Below are positions 52,293 to 61,576 of a stretch of 64,000 bases of DNA, piece after piece (position 1 is the first letter of the stretch; each line of letters begins with the position of its first letter). The position numbers were made by a program, and so were the translations under genes. This DNA comes from Streptomyces brevispora (lineage in GTDB: Bacteria; Actinomycetota; Actinomycetes; Streptomycetales; Streptomycetaceae), in NCBI RefSeq assembly GCF_007829885.1, contig NZ_VIWW01000001.1, positions 5,580,001-5,644,000 on the forward strand. Reading direction: 5' to 3'. The notes beneath the pieces are model-generated. The model saw only the letters and a list, made by a program, of their open reading frames with translations. It had not been told where the DNA came from and searched no databases.

Positions 52293-53624
52293 TCAGGCGG
52301 CAGCGTCGGCGGCAGCGGCCGGGGCGAGGGCCCGCACCACGCACAGCACCCGGAACGCGGAGCGGCCCGTGTCCGTACTGGCCCGAATGACCCCGCTGAC
52401 CAGCAGCCGGCGCACCATGTGGCCGCATTCGGGCAGGGTGCGGCCGGTCAGCCGCACGACGTCGCCCAGGGTGAATTCGTCGGCGTCCGCCTCGTGCAGG
52501 GCGGAGATCAGCCTCTGGTGGTCGGCGGGCAGCCGGCCGATGGTGCGGCCGGTCCGCTCCGGCAGCCGGGAGACGGCGGGGTCACCGGACAGGCGGTCGA
52601 GCAGGGCGGCGGGATCGAACTCTACGATGCGGCAGAGCGTCGGCAGGTCGCACACGGTCAGCCAGGAGGCGGCCGCGACGAGCGCCATGGGATGGCCGTC
52701 GAGGCGGTGGCAGATCCGTGCGATGTCCGCCAGCGACCGTTCGTCGGCCGTGATGTCCGGGCGGTCGCGGCGCAGCCGGGCGAGGAAGAAACGGGTGGCG
52801 GGGGAGTCGGAGCCGGCGGGCGGAGCGGGCGCGTCGAGCGGGGAGAGGAGGAAGAGGCGTTCGCAGGGAACGTCCCAGGGCTCCTCCGCGGTGACGAGCA
52901 GGCGGATGCCGGGGACGTCACGCAGCAGCCGGTTCAGCCGGTGGCCGTCGAGCAGGCTCGGCTCGACGCCGTCGAGCACCAGCAGGAGGCCGCGGCTGCC
53001 CGCGAGGTCCGCGAGCCGTGCCGGGAGCTCGCCGTCCTGCCCACCGCCGTGCAGGAATTCGGCGCAGTCCGCGGTCAGGGCGGTGACGGAGTCGTCGTCG
53101 GCCGGCAGGAAGTCGGGGACGGGGCCGGGAGCGGTGTGCCACAGCACGGAGAAGCCGGCTTCGTGCATCCGGGCCGCGGCCTCCAGCGCCACCCGGGTCT
53201 TGCCCACCCCGCTCAAACCCACCACCGTGATCAGGCGCTCGGTGCCCGACCGCAGCTCCTCCACGACGACGGCGGTCTCCGCGTCCCGCCCGATGATCGG
53301 GTGCAGGGGGACGGGCGGCGACGGGCGTTCGGCGAGCAGACGTCTGCCGTCCCCCTCGAAGCGGTGTCCGCGCCGGGCCGCCTCCTCCAGGACGGTACGG
53401 GCCCGGGGGCCCAGCCGCAGGCCGTCGGCGATCAGCCGGACCGTGTCGGTTCTGGGCCGCTGGGCCTTCCCCTTCTCCAGGTCGCGGATGGCGCGCACGC
53501 TGATGGTGGAGAGGTCCGCCAACTGGCGTTGCGTCAGGCCGATACGGATCCGGTGCCCCCGGATCAGGGAACCGAGGACCTCGGAGTGCTCGGTGGTGCT
53601 CTGCGCGGGAAGGCCGGTCGTCAT
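52293..53624 (-). CDS. XRE-family regulator with NTPase domain
   Basis: A 443-residue regulator. An N-terminal Cro/C1 helix-turn-helix (about residues 16-75) contains LGSLIRGHRIRIGLTQRQLA and LSTISVRAIRDLEKGKAQRP. It is followed by an ATPase region with the P-loop VVGLSGVGKTRVALEAA (about residue 135) and a Walker B-like LLLVLDGV, then helical regions and a winged-helix-like end. It resembles the NB-ARC part of AfsR-type regulators without the TPR domain. ATG 53624 has AGGAGCTT upstream. It diverges from a small exported-peptide gene and lies 155 bp upstream of the first NRPS gene in the same direction, so it is a likely pathway regulator. Confidence 0.85.
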   Translation of the reverse strand: MTTGLPAQSTTEHSEVLGSLIRGHRIRIGLTQRQLADLSTISVRAIRDLEKGKAQRPRTDTVRLIADGLRLGPRARTVLEEAARRGHRFEGDGRRLLAERPSPPVPLHPIIGRDAETAVVVEELRSGTERLITVVGLSGVGKTRVALEAAARMHEAGFSVLWHTAPGPVPDFLPADDDSVTALTADCAEFLHGGGQDGELPARLADLAGSRGLLLVLDGVEPSLLDGHRLNRLLRDVPGIRLLVTAEEPWDVPCERLFLLSPLDAPAPPAGSDSPATRFFLARLRRDRPDITADERSLADIARICHRLDGHPMALVAAASWLTVCDLPTLCRIVEFDPAALLDRLSGDPAVSRLPERTGRTIGRLPADHQRLISALHEADADEFTLGDVVRLTGRTLPECGHMVRRLLVSGVIRASTDTGRSAFRVLCVVRALAPAAAADAAA

Positions 53625-53688
53625 GGGAAGCTCCTGCTGGTCGGTTCGGGGCCTGGCGAGAGTTCTTCCGCCATCCTTCGAACGCGGC

Positions 53689-53823
53689 CTATCCGCCGGG
53701 CATCCCGCCCCTAACCCCGCATGGACTTCCGCTATCCCGGCCCCTGCCCCGGGACAGCGGCCCGGCGATAGGGGACTCCCGGGCCGTGATAGCGGTCCCG
53801 CGCCGTGATAGCGCGGAGATAGG
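53689..53823. promoter_or_regulatory. GATAG-repeat operator region, XRE regulator / exported peptide
   Basis: Plus-strand GATAG occurs at 53767, 53788, 53807 and 53818, and minus-strand copies (CTATC) lie at 53689 and 53732. The last two plus copies are 11 bp apart in GATAGCGCGGAGATAGG (53807-53823), matching 16 of 17 bases with 57442-57458. SARP and AfsR proteins bind direct repeats at 11-bp multiples. Confidence 0.65.
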
Positions 53824-53900
53824 ACCAGGGGCGGCCCCGTGAATCCGGTCTTTCCTAACTTGGTGGTCAGAAGGAAACGCCACCACCGAGAGGGAATCCG

Positions 53901-54137
53901 ATGACGAACAACACCGCCGCCAGCACCGCTCTCCGCACCGCCGTCGCCGCCGCCCTGATCGTGATCGTGACCGGCCTGGGCGTTCAGACGGGCTGGGCCG
54001 CGGAGGCAGGTGACACCACCGCCCCGACCGCCGCCACCGCCACCACCGACGGCCCGGCCACGACGGACGCCCCCGCCGACGACACGACGCCGACGAACCC
54101 GGGCGGCGCCGGCACGCTGAACAACCCCTGGGACTGA
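53901..54137 (+). CDS. Small exported Thr/Pro/Ala-rich peptide
   Basis: A 78-residue protein with a signal peptide: short N-terminus with one Arg, hydrophobic core AVAAALIVIVTGLGV and a likely cleavage near GWAA/EAGD. The remaining about 44 residues are Thr, Ala, Pro and Asp rich and end in GGAGTLNNPWD. No Cys and no known family. GAGAGGG lies upstream of ATG 53901. It sits between two cluster regulators and diverges from the XRE regulator, behind the GATAG-repeat region. A secreted signal or a surface peptide is possible; neither is shown. Confidence 0.75.
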   Translation: MTNNTAASTALRTAVAAALIVIVTGLGVQTGWAAEAGDTTAPTAATATTDGPATTDAPADDTTPTNPGGAGTLNNPWD

Positions 54138-54323
54138 CCACAGTCCGGACCGCTTGGCCCACTTGGCCACCCGGCCACATGGACCGCTTGGCCCACCCGG
54201 CGCGCGACCGGCCCGTCCGCCCGCGCCGCCCGCACTCGGAGCGCACGCGACTACTGCGCCCGCTCCCGGAACGCCCGCCACCGGCGAGGGCGTCCGACCC
54301 CCGGCCAGAAGACCGTGACGGTC

Positions 54324-57300
54324 TCAGCCCACGCCGAGCAACCGCTTCGCCTCGGTCAGCTCCCGCGCCATCCCACGGTCCCGGAACACGTCGACCGCGG
54401 GGATCAGAAGCTCCCGGGACCGCCCCGTGTCCCCCTCCAGCAGCCGCGCCAGATCCAGGCGCGCCAGCGCGCCACCACTAAAATCCATGATGCGCTCCCG
54501 GGCCGCGATGGCCCGGTCGTAGAAGTCCCTGGCCCGCTCGGGCCGTCCCATCAGGGTGAAGGCGTGACCCAGATCGCGCAGCAGGTGCCCCTCACCGATG
54601 ACATCGCCGGAGACGCGGCACAGCTCCAGTACCTCCGTGAAGGTCAGCACCGCCTGATCGTGGTCGCCCCGTTCCAGCAGCAGTTGACCGACCCGGCGCA
54701 GCGTTCTCGCCCGGCCCCCCGTGTATCCGACACACTCGTAGACGGCCAGCGCCTCGTCCAACTGGGTCTGCGCCGCGTCGCTGTTCCCCTGGCGCATCCG
54801 GATCTGGGCGCTCTGCGTCAGGACGATCGCGCGCCCCACCACGTCACCGGCCCGGTCGAAGTCGGCCAGGGACTGCCCGTACAGGTCCAGGGCGCCGGCG
54901 TCATCGCCGTCGGTCCTCGCGATGAGGGCCAGATCGCGCCGGCACAGCGCCCTGCCCTCCGGTTCGTCGAGCGCCTGGAAGACGTCCAGCGCCGAGCCGA
55001 GCGTCTGCCGCGCCCGGTCGAACTGGTTACGGCTCATGTAAAGCGACCCGAGCGACGCCTGCACGACCGCCGTGCCCCGCAGATTGCCCGCCTTGCGGAC
55101 GGCCTCCAGCGCCTTCAGATGGGTCTGCTCCCACAGGTCGTAGTGGCCGCGCACCTCGAAGAGGGTGACCAGGGTCGTGGCCAGGTCCCAGCTGACCTCG
55201 TGCAGCCCCTCGTCCGCCGCCTGCTCCACCATCGCGCACAGCGCGGCCTGTTCGGCGTCCAGCCAGGCCATCGGGTCGGCCAGCAGCTGGTCGGTGCCAC
55301 CGACGGGCGGCACCCAGCGGGGAGCGGTTCCGTGCAGCACCGTGTAGTCGCCGCCGTACACCTTGCGGTGCGCCTGCTCGGCCAGGTGCATCCAGCCGCC
55401 CGCCATGCGCACGAGCGCCGCCTCGCGGTCCTCCGGTCTTTCCTGAGAGGCCAGTTGTTCACGCGCGTAGACACGGATGATCTCGTGGAAGCGGTACCGG
55501 TAGCCCCCGGTGCTCTCCACCCCGACGACGTCCAGCATCTGTACGTCGACCAGGGGCTCCATCAGGTCCGACGGGAAGGGGCGGTCGTCGTCGAGGAGCG
55601 AACCGGCCAGCCAGCTGGGCAGGGTCGGCGTCCGGGCCATGCTCAGCAGCCGCAGCAGCCGGGCGTCCGCGGCGGCCAGACCGTCGTACGTGAGGGAGAG
55701 GCTGGCCCGCATGGTCATCTCGCCGTGGGTCAGCTCGTCCAGCCGGTGACGCTCGTTGGCGAGCCGGTGCACCATCGAGGCGAGCGTCCAGTGCGGACGC
55801 GCGGCGAGGCGGGCGGCCACGATGCGCAGCGCGAGCGGCAGCCGCCCGACCGTGCGGACGAGCGCCTCGGCCGCCACGGCCTCGTCGCGCACCCGGTCCT
55901 CCCCGATGATCCGGGACAGCAGCTCCAGCGCCCGGTCCTCCTCCAGCACGTCCAGCTCGACGCGGTGCGCACCGGGCAGGGCGGTCAGCCGCGCCCGGCT
56001 CGTGACGAGGACGGCGCAGTCGCGGCTGCCGGGCAGGAGCGACCGCACCTGGCCCTCGCTGACCGCGTCGTCCAGGACGACGATGACCCGGCGGGAGGCG
56101 AGCCGTGTCCGGTACATCTCCGCGCGCTCGTCCAGCGACTCCGGGATGAGCTGGCCGGGAATGCCGAGCGCCCGCAGGAACCGGCCAAGGACCTCCGAGG
56201 AGGTCGCGGGCGCCCCGGTCGTCCCGCGCAGGTCGCAGTAGAGCTGACCGTCGGGGAAACCGCTTTCGGCCAGCATGTGGGCCATGTGGACCGCGAGGGT
56301 CGACTTTCCGGTGCCGGGTCTGCCCGTGATCGCGACCAGACCGGCCGTGTGCCCGCCCGGACCTCCGGTCAGGGCCCGCTCAAGGTCCGCGAGCCGGCCG
56401 GGGTCGGCGACGAAGTCCGCGGTCGTGGCGGGCATCTGGTGCGGGACCTCGTCCTGCCGCTCGGGCACCGGCGGGGCGGCGGCCGCGGGCTCCGCGGCGT
56501 TCTCCGGCTCCGACGGCGCACGGGCCGGGCCGGGGCCCGCGGGAGGGGCCAGTTCACCCGCGAGGATCGCCGACTGCAGGTCCTTGAGCTCCCGGCCGGG
56601 CTCCAGCCCGAGTTCCTCGTCGAGCAGCACCCGCCCGACCTGGAAGACGTCCAGCGCCTCCGCCTGCCGCCCCGACCAGTACAGGGCCTCCATGAGCTGA
56701 CCGCGCAGTCTCTCCCTGAGGGGGTGCTCGTGCGTCAGCATCTGCAGCTCGCCGACCAGCCGGTCGTGCCGCCCGAGTTCCAGCTCCATCCGCAGCCGCA
56801 GTTCCAGGGCGGCGAGCCGTTCCTCGTTGAGCTGGCGGGCCCGGTTGCCCAGCGGGCCGCTGTCCATGCCGGTCAGGCAGTCCCCCTGCCAGAGCGTCAT
56901 CGCGGACTTCAGCCGCTCCACGGCCTGCTCCGGGGAGCCCTGCTCCTTCAGCTGACGCGCACGTGTGACCAGGGTGGTGAAGAGCGCGGAGTCCACATTG
57001 CCGGCGTCGGTGTGCAGCATGTACCCCGGGGGCCGCGTGGTGATCGAGACCTCGGCGTCCGCGCCCGCCAGCAGCTTCCGCAGCCGCGACACGCAGATCT
57101 GGACCTGGGTACGTGCGGTCTCCGGCGGGTCGTCCTGCCAGATGAGGTCGACCAGGTAGTGGGTGCTGACGACGCGGTTGGTCTCCAGGAGCAGGGCGGC
57201 GAGGATGACTTCCTGGCGGCCGGGGGGAACCCTCAGCGGCCCCTTCGTGCCCCGTACCTGTAGCGGTCCCAGGACCTGGAAGGGCGGCGGGGACATGCCC

Positions 57301-57404
57301 GGGAGACCCAGCATCTCTTCCGTCATACCGTCAGTCACCAAATCCCCTGCCAACTTTTTGAGTTGACGCAGCCGGGTCAACTTTCGGACAGTCTCCACAT
57401 TCAT
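54324..57404 (-). CDS. AfsR-like regulator (SARP + NB-ARC + TPR)
   Basis: A 1026-residue regulator. The N-terminal SARP part (about 40-290) has FQVLGPLQVRGTKGPLRVPP, an OmpR-like winged helix with RTQVQICVSRLRKLL, and the bacterial transcriptional activator domain (DVFQVGRVLLDEELGLEPG). The NB-ARC NTPase follows with P-loop ITGRPGTGKSTLAVH at about 358 and VIVVLDDA. The C-terminal third has TPR repeats (ASLGSLYMSRNQFDRARQTL, LRRVGQLLLERGDHDQAVLT). ATG 57404 is chosen for AGGGGG just upstream; a start at MTEEMLG is possible. AfsR-family proteins activate secondary metabolism. Two GATAG repeats 11 bp apart lie in its promoter. Confidence 0.92.
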   Translation of the reverse strand: MNVETVRKLTRLRQLKKLAGDLVTDGMTEEMLGLPGMSPPPFQVLGPLQVRGTKGPLRVPPGRQEVILAALLLETNRVVSTHYLVDLIWQDDPPETARTQVQICVSRLRKLLAGADAEVSITTRPPGYMLHTDAGNVDSALFTTLVTRARQLKEQGSPEQAVERLKSAMTLWQGDCLTGMDSGPLGNRARQLNEERLAALELRLRMELELGRHDRLVGELQMLTHEHPLRERLRGQLMEALYWSGRQAEALDVFQVGRVLLDEELGLEPGRELKDLQSAILAGELAPPAGPGPARAPSEPENAAEPAAAAPPVPERQDEVPHQMPATTADFVADPGRLADLERALTGGPGGHTAGLVAITGRPGTGKSTLAVHMAHMLAESGFPDGQLYCDLRGTTGAPATSSEVLGRFLRALGIPGQLIPESLDERAEMYRTRLASRRVIVVLDDAVSEGQVRSLLPGSRDCAVLVTSRARLTALPGAHRVELDVLEEDRALELLSRIIGEDRVRDEAVAAEALVRTVGRLPLALRIVAARLAARPHWTLASMVHRLANERHRLDELTHGEMTMRASLSLTYDGLAAADARLLRLLSMARTPTLPSWLAGSLLDDDRPFPSDLMEPLVDVQMLDVVGVESTGGYRYRFHEIIRVYAREQLASQERPEDREAALVRMAGGWMHLAEQAHRKVYGGDYTVLHGTAPRWVPPVGGTDQLLADPMAWLDAEQAALCAMVEQAADEGLHEVSWDLATTLVTLFEVRGHYDLWEQTHLKALEAVRKAGNLRGTAVVQASLGSLYMSRNQFDRARQTLGSALDVFQALDEPEGRALCRRDLALIARTDGDDAGALDLYGQSLADFDRAGDVVGRAIVLTQSAQIRMRQGNSDAAQTQLDEALAVYECVGYTGGRARTLRRVGQLLLERGDHDQAVLTFTEVLELCRVSGDVIGEGHLLRDLGHAFTLMGRPERARDFYDRAIAARERIMDFSGGALARLDLARLLEGDTGRSRELLIPAVDVFRDRGMARELTEAKRLLGVG

Positions 57405-57441
57405 GTGCCCCCTGTCTATGGCGTGTGGTTCTCCCGTGTGC

Positions 57442-57458
57442 GATAGCGCGGTGATAGG
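57442..57458. promoter_or_regulatory. GATAG direct-repeat operator, AfsR-like / SnoaL-like
   Basis: GATAGCGCGGTGATAGG: two GATAG repeats with starts 11 bp apart, midway between the divergent AfsR-like (start 57404) and SnoaL-like (start 57511) genes. It differs from 53807-53823 at one of 17 positions. Confidence 0.7.
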
Positions 57459-57510
57459 GAGAAGTTGTGGGCGGTCCGCAGGATGGGGTGTGGATGCGAA
57501 AGGGACACTG

Positions 57511-57912
57511 ATGAACAGCAACTACGACGCGGGCGCCGGACTATTGGGCCCCCCGGACGATCTGGTCACCGCTGCCGGGGTCGACCATGTGCGACTGGTC
57601 TACGACTACCTCAACGCGGGGGATCTCGACGCCTACGCCTCCCTCCTGCATGACGAGGTCGAGTTCGAACTGCCCGGTCGGCCGCTCGCACGCGGCCGTA
57701 CGGAGGTGCTCCACGCCCACCGCGCGGACGTCGAACGCACCACCCGCCACGAGATCGACCGCGTCGTCGCCCACGACCACTGGGTGGTCGCCGCGGGCCG
57801 CCGTATCGTCCCGGGCGTCGACGAGAGTTGTCTGCGGTTTGTCGACTTCTTCGGTATCGCCGACGACTCGATGGTGCGCACATGTACGCGCTACTACCAC
57901 ACGACTCCGTGA
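57511..57912 (+). CDS. SnoaL/NTF2-like protein
   Basis: A 133-residue cone-shaped SnoaL-like fold: helix VDHVRLVYDYLNAGDLDAYA, LLHDEVEFELPGRPLARGRTEVL, then the strands HEIDRVVAHDHWVVAAGRRI and RFVDFFGIADDSMVRTCTRYY. Members are polyketide cyclases, hydrolases or ligand-binding proteins. No catalytic set can be confirmed. ATG 57511 follows AAAGGGACA. It shares its promoter region with the AfsR-like gene. Confidence 0.8.
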   Translation: MNSNYDAGAGLLGPPDDLVTAAGVDHVRLVYDYLNAGDLDAYASLLHDEVEFELPGRPLARGRTEVLHAHRADVERTTRHEIDRVVAHDHWVVAAGRRIVPGVDESCLRFVDFFGIADDSMVRTCTRYYHTTP

Positions 57913-58142
57913 AGGCGCGGACGGCGGAATGGGCTTTCTGCCGTCCGCTTCGGCCGGCTGCTGAGGGATGTCGGAAAATCCCGCACCGGCTACGGTCGGA
58001 ATCGAAGTTGGGGAAGTCCGTTCGTCTATTCAAGGACACAATCCAGCCATACGACGTCACGGCCGGACGGCCGGCCGGCCCGTCCCCGGTCACCACATCA
58101 GGACGGAATCCGAGCGCGACCGGACGGGCTCGCGCGCACTGA

Positions 58143-58287
58143 TCAGGTCACGATGATCAGCTGGTGTCGCCCGGAGCGGCGGTCGGCGAGCAGCGGGATC
58201 ACCACCGAACCGATCGAACTGCCGGTCACACCGACGCTCTGCCCGACCAGGTAGGTCCGGAGATCGCGATGCCTCAACGGTGACGTC
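58143..58287 (-). pseudogene. MFS transporter N-terminal fragment
   Basis: About 45 codons read PLRHRDLRTYLVGQSVGVTG followed by SSIGSVVIPLLA, the typical first membrane segment of MFS_3 exporters. The frame then ends at a stop (58143) and no further membrane segments follow. The rest of the gene is missing, so it is a decayed remnant. Confidence 0.55.
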
Positions 58288-58384
58288 CCGACACGTGTCG
58301 AGGAGTCGGCACAGGAAGTCACGCGGCACCTCCTCCGCCTCGTCCATGCGCGGCCGGAGTCTCCTGAAGTGGTTCCGGCGCCCC

Positions 58385-60412
58385 TCATGCGCGGGTCCCG
58401 TACTTCCCGCCGTCCGCCCCGGAGGTGACCTGGTAGGACAGCAACTGCGCGAACAGGCCACCCTCCTGCTCGGCGAGTTCCGTGTACGTGCCCTCTTGCA
58501 CGACTCTGCCCCCGTCGAGGACCACGATCCGGTCGGCGACGGCCACATTGGTGATCCGGTGTGTCACCAGCAGCACAACGCGGTCCTGAGCCAGGTCCCG
58601 CAGCCGCTGGAAGATCCTGTACTCGGCGCGCGGATCAAGGTTCGCGGTCGGCTCGTCGAGGACCAGGAGCCCGGCCTCGCGGAAGAACGCCCTGGCGAGG
58701 GCGATGCGCTGCCACTGGCCGCCGCTCAGCTCCTCCCCGTTCAGCCACTCGCGGGCGAGCAGTGTGTCCAGGCCGGCGCCGAGCTTGTCGACGACCTCGT
58801 CCGCGTCGGCGGCCTCGCACGCTTCACGGACCGCCGCGTCACCGCGGGCCGTGGGCTGCCCCTGGGTCACGTTCTCGCGGACCGTCAGCGGCCAGTGCGC
58901 ATAGTCCTGCGGTACCAGGGCCACCTGCTTCCACAACGCCTGCGGATCGGCGTCGCCGGTGGGGACGCCGTCCCACAGCACCTGACCGCCCGTGGGCACG
59001 TACAGGCCGCTGACCAGCTTCGAAAGCGTGGACTTCCCCGATCCGTTGAAGCCCACCAGCGCGGTCACCTCGCCGCGGCGCAGGGTGAGTGAGACGTCGG
59101 ACAGTGCGTCCTGGTCCTTTCCCGCGTAGCGGAGCGAAACCGACTTGATCTCGATCTTGCGCGGAGGCTCCGGCCGGTGTTCGCCGCGGCGCATGGTGTA
59201 TCCGCCGGCCAGGTCGAGGAATCTGCTCCAGTCGTCCATGTACAGGCCCGTGCGTACGGCCCTGGCCCCGACGGCGACCAGCCCGCGCACCGACTGGCCC
59301 ACCATCTGCAGAGCGAAGACGGCCGTCCCGGCGTGCCCGACGCTGATGCGGCCGGTGGCCAGCAGCCACACGACCGCCGCCCACACGACGGCCGATCCGA
59401 GGCCGCCGCACAGTGCGCCGACCAGTGACATGCGGGCGCCCTTGTCGGCCGCGGTGCGGTCCTGGCGGTTGATCCGGGCGACCGTCTGCCGGTACCGGCC
59501 GGACAGGAAACCGGCCATGGTGCCGGCGCGGATCTGGTCGGCTGCCTCGCGGGTGAAGATGTGCCAGCGCAGTACCGACAGCATGCGGTTGTCGCCGTTG
59601 CTGCGGAGGTTCGCCAGGTAGCGGACCCGGGCGGCGCTGATCTGGGCGAGGGCCTGCGGCAGACTGGCCGCGACCAGGAGGGGAAGGAGCACCCAGCTCA
59701 CCCCGGCGAGCACGACGGCACCGGCGAGGAAGGACGCCGCCGAGGCGATCAGGTCCTGGCCCTCGTTGATCAGGTCTCCGGTGACCTGCGCTCCGCGGTC
59801 GGCGGCCTCCCGGTCACGGTTGAATTCGGGGTCGTCGTAGGCGGACAGCTCCACCGTGGCGCAGCCGGTGAGCAGCATCTGCTCGGCCTCGCGCGACATG
59901 AGGGGGCTCAGCCGGGAGGAGAGCCAGCTGACGGTGATGCCCAGCAGCGCCCGCACTCCGGACGCGGTGGCCAGCAGGGCAACGGACGGCCATGCCTGCA
60001 GGAGCCGGTGGTAGACGTCTCCGCCGGTCAGCAGTGCGGTGAGGGTGCCACTGATCGCGATCAGGCCCAGGGCCTGCATCACGCCGGCGACCGTCTGGCA
60101 CAGCAGGAGACCGATGGTGGCCCGTCGGTCGACGCGCCAGGCGAGGGCCAGCGACCGCCGCACCAACTGGGGCAGGCGCCGTGCCATGTCACGCATCCGG
60201 ATGGAGCGCCCGGCCGCTTCACGGCTGCCGGTCAGGTCCACGTACCGCATCTCCGGCGCGGCAGGGGACGGGGAGGCCGTCGCCGAGGTGGTGCCCGGCT
60301 CGGCTTCCGCGCCGGTGCCCGCAGGGTTGCGCGGTTCGGCGGACGTGGGTGGCAGGGGGGTGGTGCGCGGCCCCGGGACACGGTCGGCTGACGCATCGGT
60401 GGACTCGCTCAT
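58385..60412 (-). CDS. ABC exporter, fused membrane and ATPase domains
   Basis: A 675-residue half-transporter. A Pro/Ser/Ala-rich N-terminal extension of about 70 residues precedes six membrane segments. The ATPase domain has Walker A GFNGSGKST, signature ELSGGQWQRIALARA, Walker B LLVLDEPTANLD and switch His in LLVTHRITN. It lacks a C39 peptidase domain. Such homodimeric exporters move peptides, lipids or drugs. Its start overlaps the stop of an upstream 47-residue peptide gene (ATGA at 60412), so the two are translationally coupled. Confidence 0.9.
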   Translation of the reverse strand: MSESTDASADRVPGPRTTPLPPTSAEPRNPAGTGAEAEPGTTSATASPSPAAPEMRYVDLTGSREAAGRSIRMRDMARRLPQLVRRSLALAWRVDRRATIGLLLCQTVAGVMQALGLIAISGTLTALLTGGDVYHRLLQAWPSVALLATASGVRALLGITVSWLSSRLSPLMSREAEQMLLTGCATVELSAYDDPEFNRDREAADRGAQVTGDLINEGQDLIASAASFLAGAVVLAGVSWVLLPLLVAASLPQALAQISAARVRYLANLRSNGDNRMLSVLRWHIFTREAADQIRAGTMAGFLSGRYRQTVARINRQDRTAADKGARMSLVGALCGGLGSAVVWAAVVWLLATGRISVGHAGTAVFALQMVGQSVRGLVAVGARAVRTGLYMDDWSRFLDLAGGYTMRRGEHRPEPPRKIEIKSVSLRYAGKDQDALSDVSLTLRRGEVTALVGFNGSGKSTLSKLVSGLYVPTGGQVLWDGVPTGDADPQALWKQVALVPQDYAHWPLTVRENVTQGQPTARGDAAVREACEAADADEVVDKLGAGLDTLLAREWLNGEELSGGQWQRIALARAFFREAGLLVLDEPTANLDPRAEYRIFQRLRDLAQDRVVLLVTHRITNVAVADRIVVLDGGRVVQEGTYTELAEQEGGLFAQLLSYQVTSGADGGKYGTRA

Positions 60413-60552
60413 GCCGCCCGCCTCGTATCCGGTCGTGCCGAGCGGCGGGCGGAGGCGTCAATGGTCACTGCGTCGAGGGCGGGAAGGCCCGCGGCGGGCC
60501 GCCGCCGCTCGAATCCAAGAGGCTGATGCGCGCGGGTGAGCACGGGATTCAT
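60409..60552 (-). CDS. 47-residue peptide coupled to the ABC exporter
   Basis: A small gene starting at ATG 60552 with a good ribosome-binding site (GGAGG, 5 nt before the ATG on the minus strand) and ending in a 4-bp overlap with the exporter start. The peptide is Arg-rich and contains QPLGFERRRPAAGLPALDAV and an Arg-rich tail. It has no Cys and no signal peptide. It could be a ribosomal-peptide precursor exported by the ABC protein or simply a coupling leader. No modification enzyme is adjacent. Confidence 0.5.
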   Translation of the reverse strand: MNPVLTRAHQPLGFERRRPAAGLPALDAVTIDASARRSARPDTRRAA

Positions 60553-60965
60553 GGCGTCCTCCAGATGGGTGCGTGAGGGGTACTGGTGTCCCGCGACTGC
60601 CCCGCAGGGGTCCGTGACGGGCTCTTCGCGTTCGATCGGGTCAGGGCGCCGGCTCGGCGTCGTCCCCTTCGGTGGTCGCGGCGCGGTCGAAGGGACTAAC
60701 GACGCAGCCAGAATTTCGAACACACGTCTTTCGGCCGGGCCGGGTTCGCGGCATTGAGCGGTTCTCGACACGTGCGCCCTGCATGGACCCTTGGCGGGCA
60801 AGAGCGCTGTGGTGGCGGCCTGTTGGCCGAAACGCCGGTGTTCCGCAGGAGCCGGGCTGCCGTGACCCGTGCCGTCCCAGTTGTGGTCCGCGTGCGTTCA
60901 GCGGGCCGCCGAGAACAGACCATCAAGCGGATGAGGGGCGCCATTCGGCACGGGGACGTCGAGGC

Positions 60966-61060
60966 GATGGTGATCGTCGGGGTGGATCCCCCGCAACGTG
61001 TTGTGCACCGCGCCCGCCCTCAGCCCGCGGCCGCGGTGCACGCGGGACTGCGTGCTGTTC
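60966..61060 (+). mobile_element. Possible IS110-family transposase fragment
   Basis: A frame reading EAMVIVGVDPPQRVVHRA resembles the N-terminus of IS110 transposases (VGVDxHKxxH, first catalytic Asp). The expected continuation is not seen and no IS ends are recognised. Similarity covers less than 20 residues, so it could be chance. Confidence 0.3.
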
Positions 61061-61345
61061 GTGTGTGTACACCCCGCCTGTGATCGGTTGTGCCGCTCGT
61101 GCTGTGCCAGCCCGCATGCCCGCTTCCGATAGTCCTCGCACCTTGGAGGGTGGCGGCTGGTGCAGTTTCCAAGGGGTGGGGAACTCAGGACTTCGCTGTC
61201 AGCCTCCACAGAAAATCTGTCATGACGGAGGTAGACATGTGGGCGTTGCTGGGGTTAGTGTCTTGTCCGTAGCCAAGAGATCGACCGAGCTCGGCAGGGA
61301 TGAACTGCCGGGAAGCAGTACACGTAAGCGCAGGTCGGTGCGGTG

Positions 61346-61576
61346 GTGGAGTTTCGAAGCCAGGGTTCTGCAGGACGGCGACGGGACTGGCGACCGGACC
61401 GGGCGGCCCGCAGTTTTCAGGGGCCCCGTGAGCGGAACCGCAGTACGCAGGTGCAGTCCTCAGTACCAGTAGTCCCTCGGTAAACGGCGTCAGGCTGCGG
61501 CGCGCGTGCCGGGATGTTCGGCAGTGGGGTTCCAAGCCAGAGCACATGCATGACGGGCGACGGGGCTGGCTGTCGA
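61346..61576. repeat. Two ~50-bp imperfect direct repeats
   Basis: Copies at about 61346-61396 and 61524-61576 share GTGG(A/G)GTT, AAGCCAG, TGCA, and GGCGACGGG(A/G)CTGGC in the same order with single-base indels. Neither lies in a gene I can support. Confidence 0.5.
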
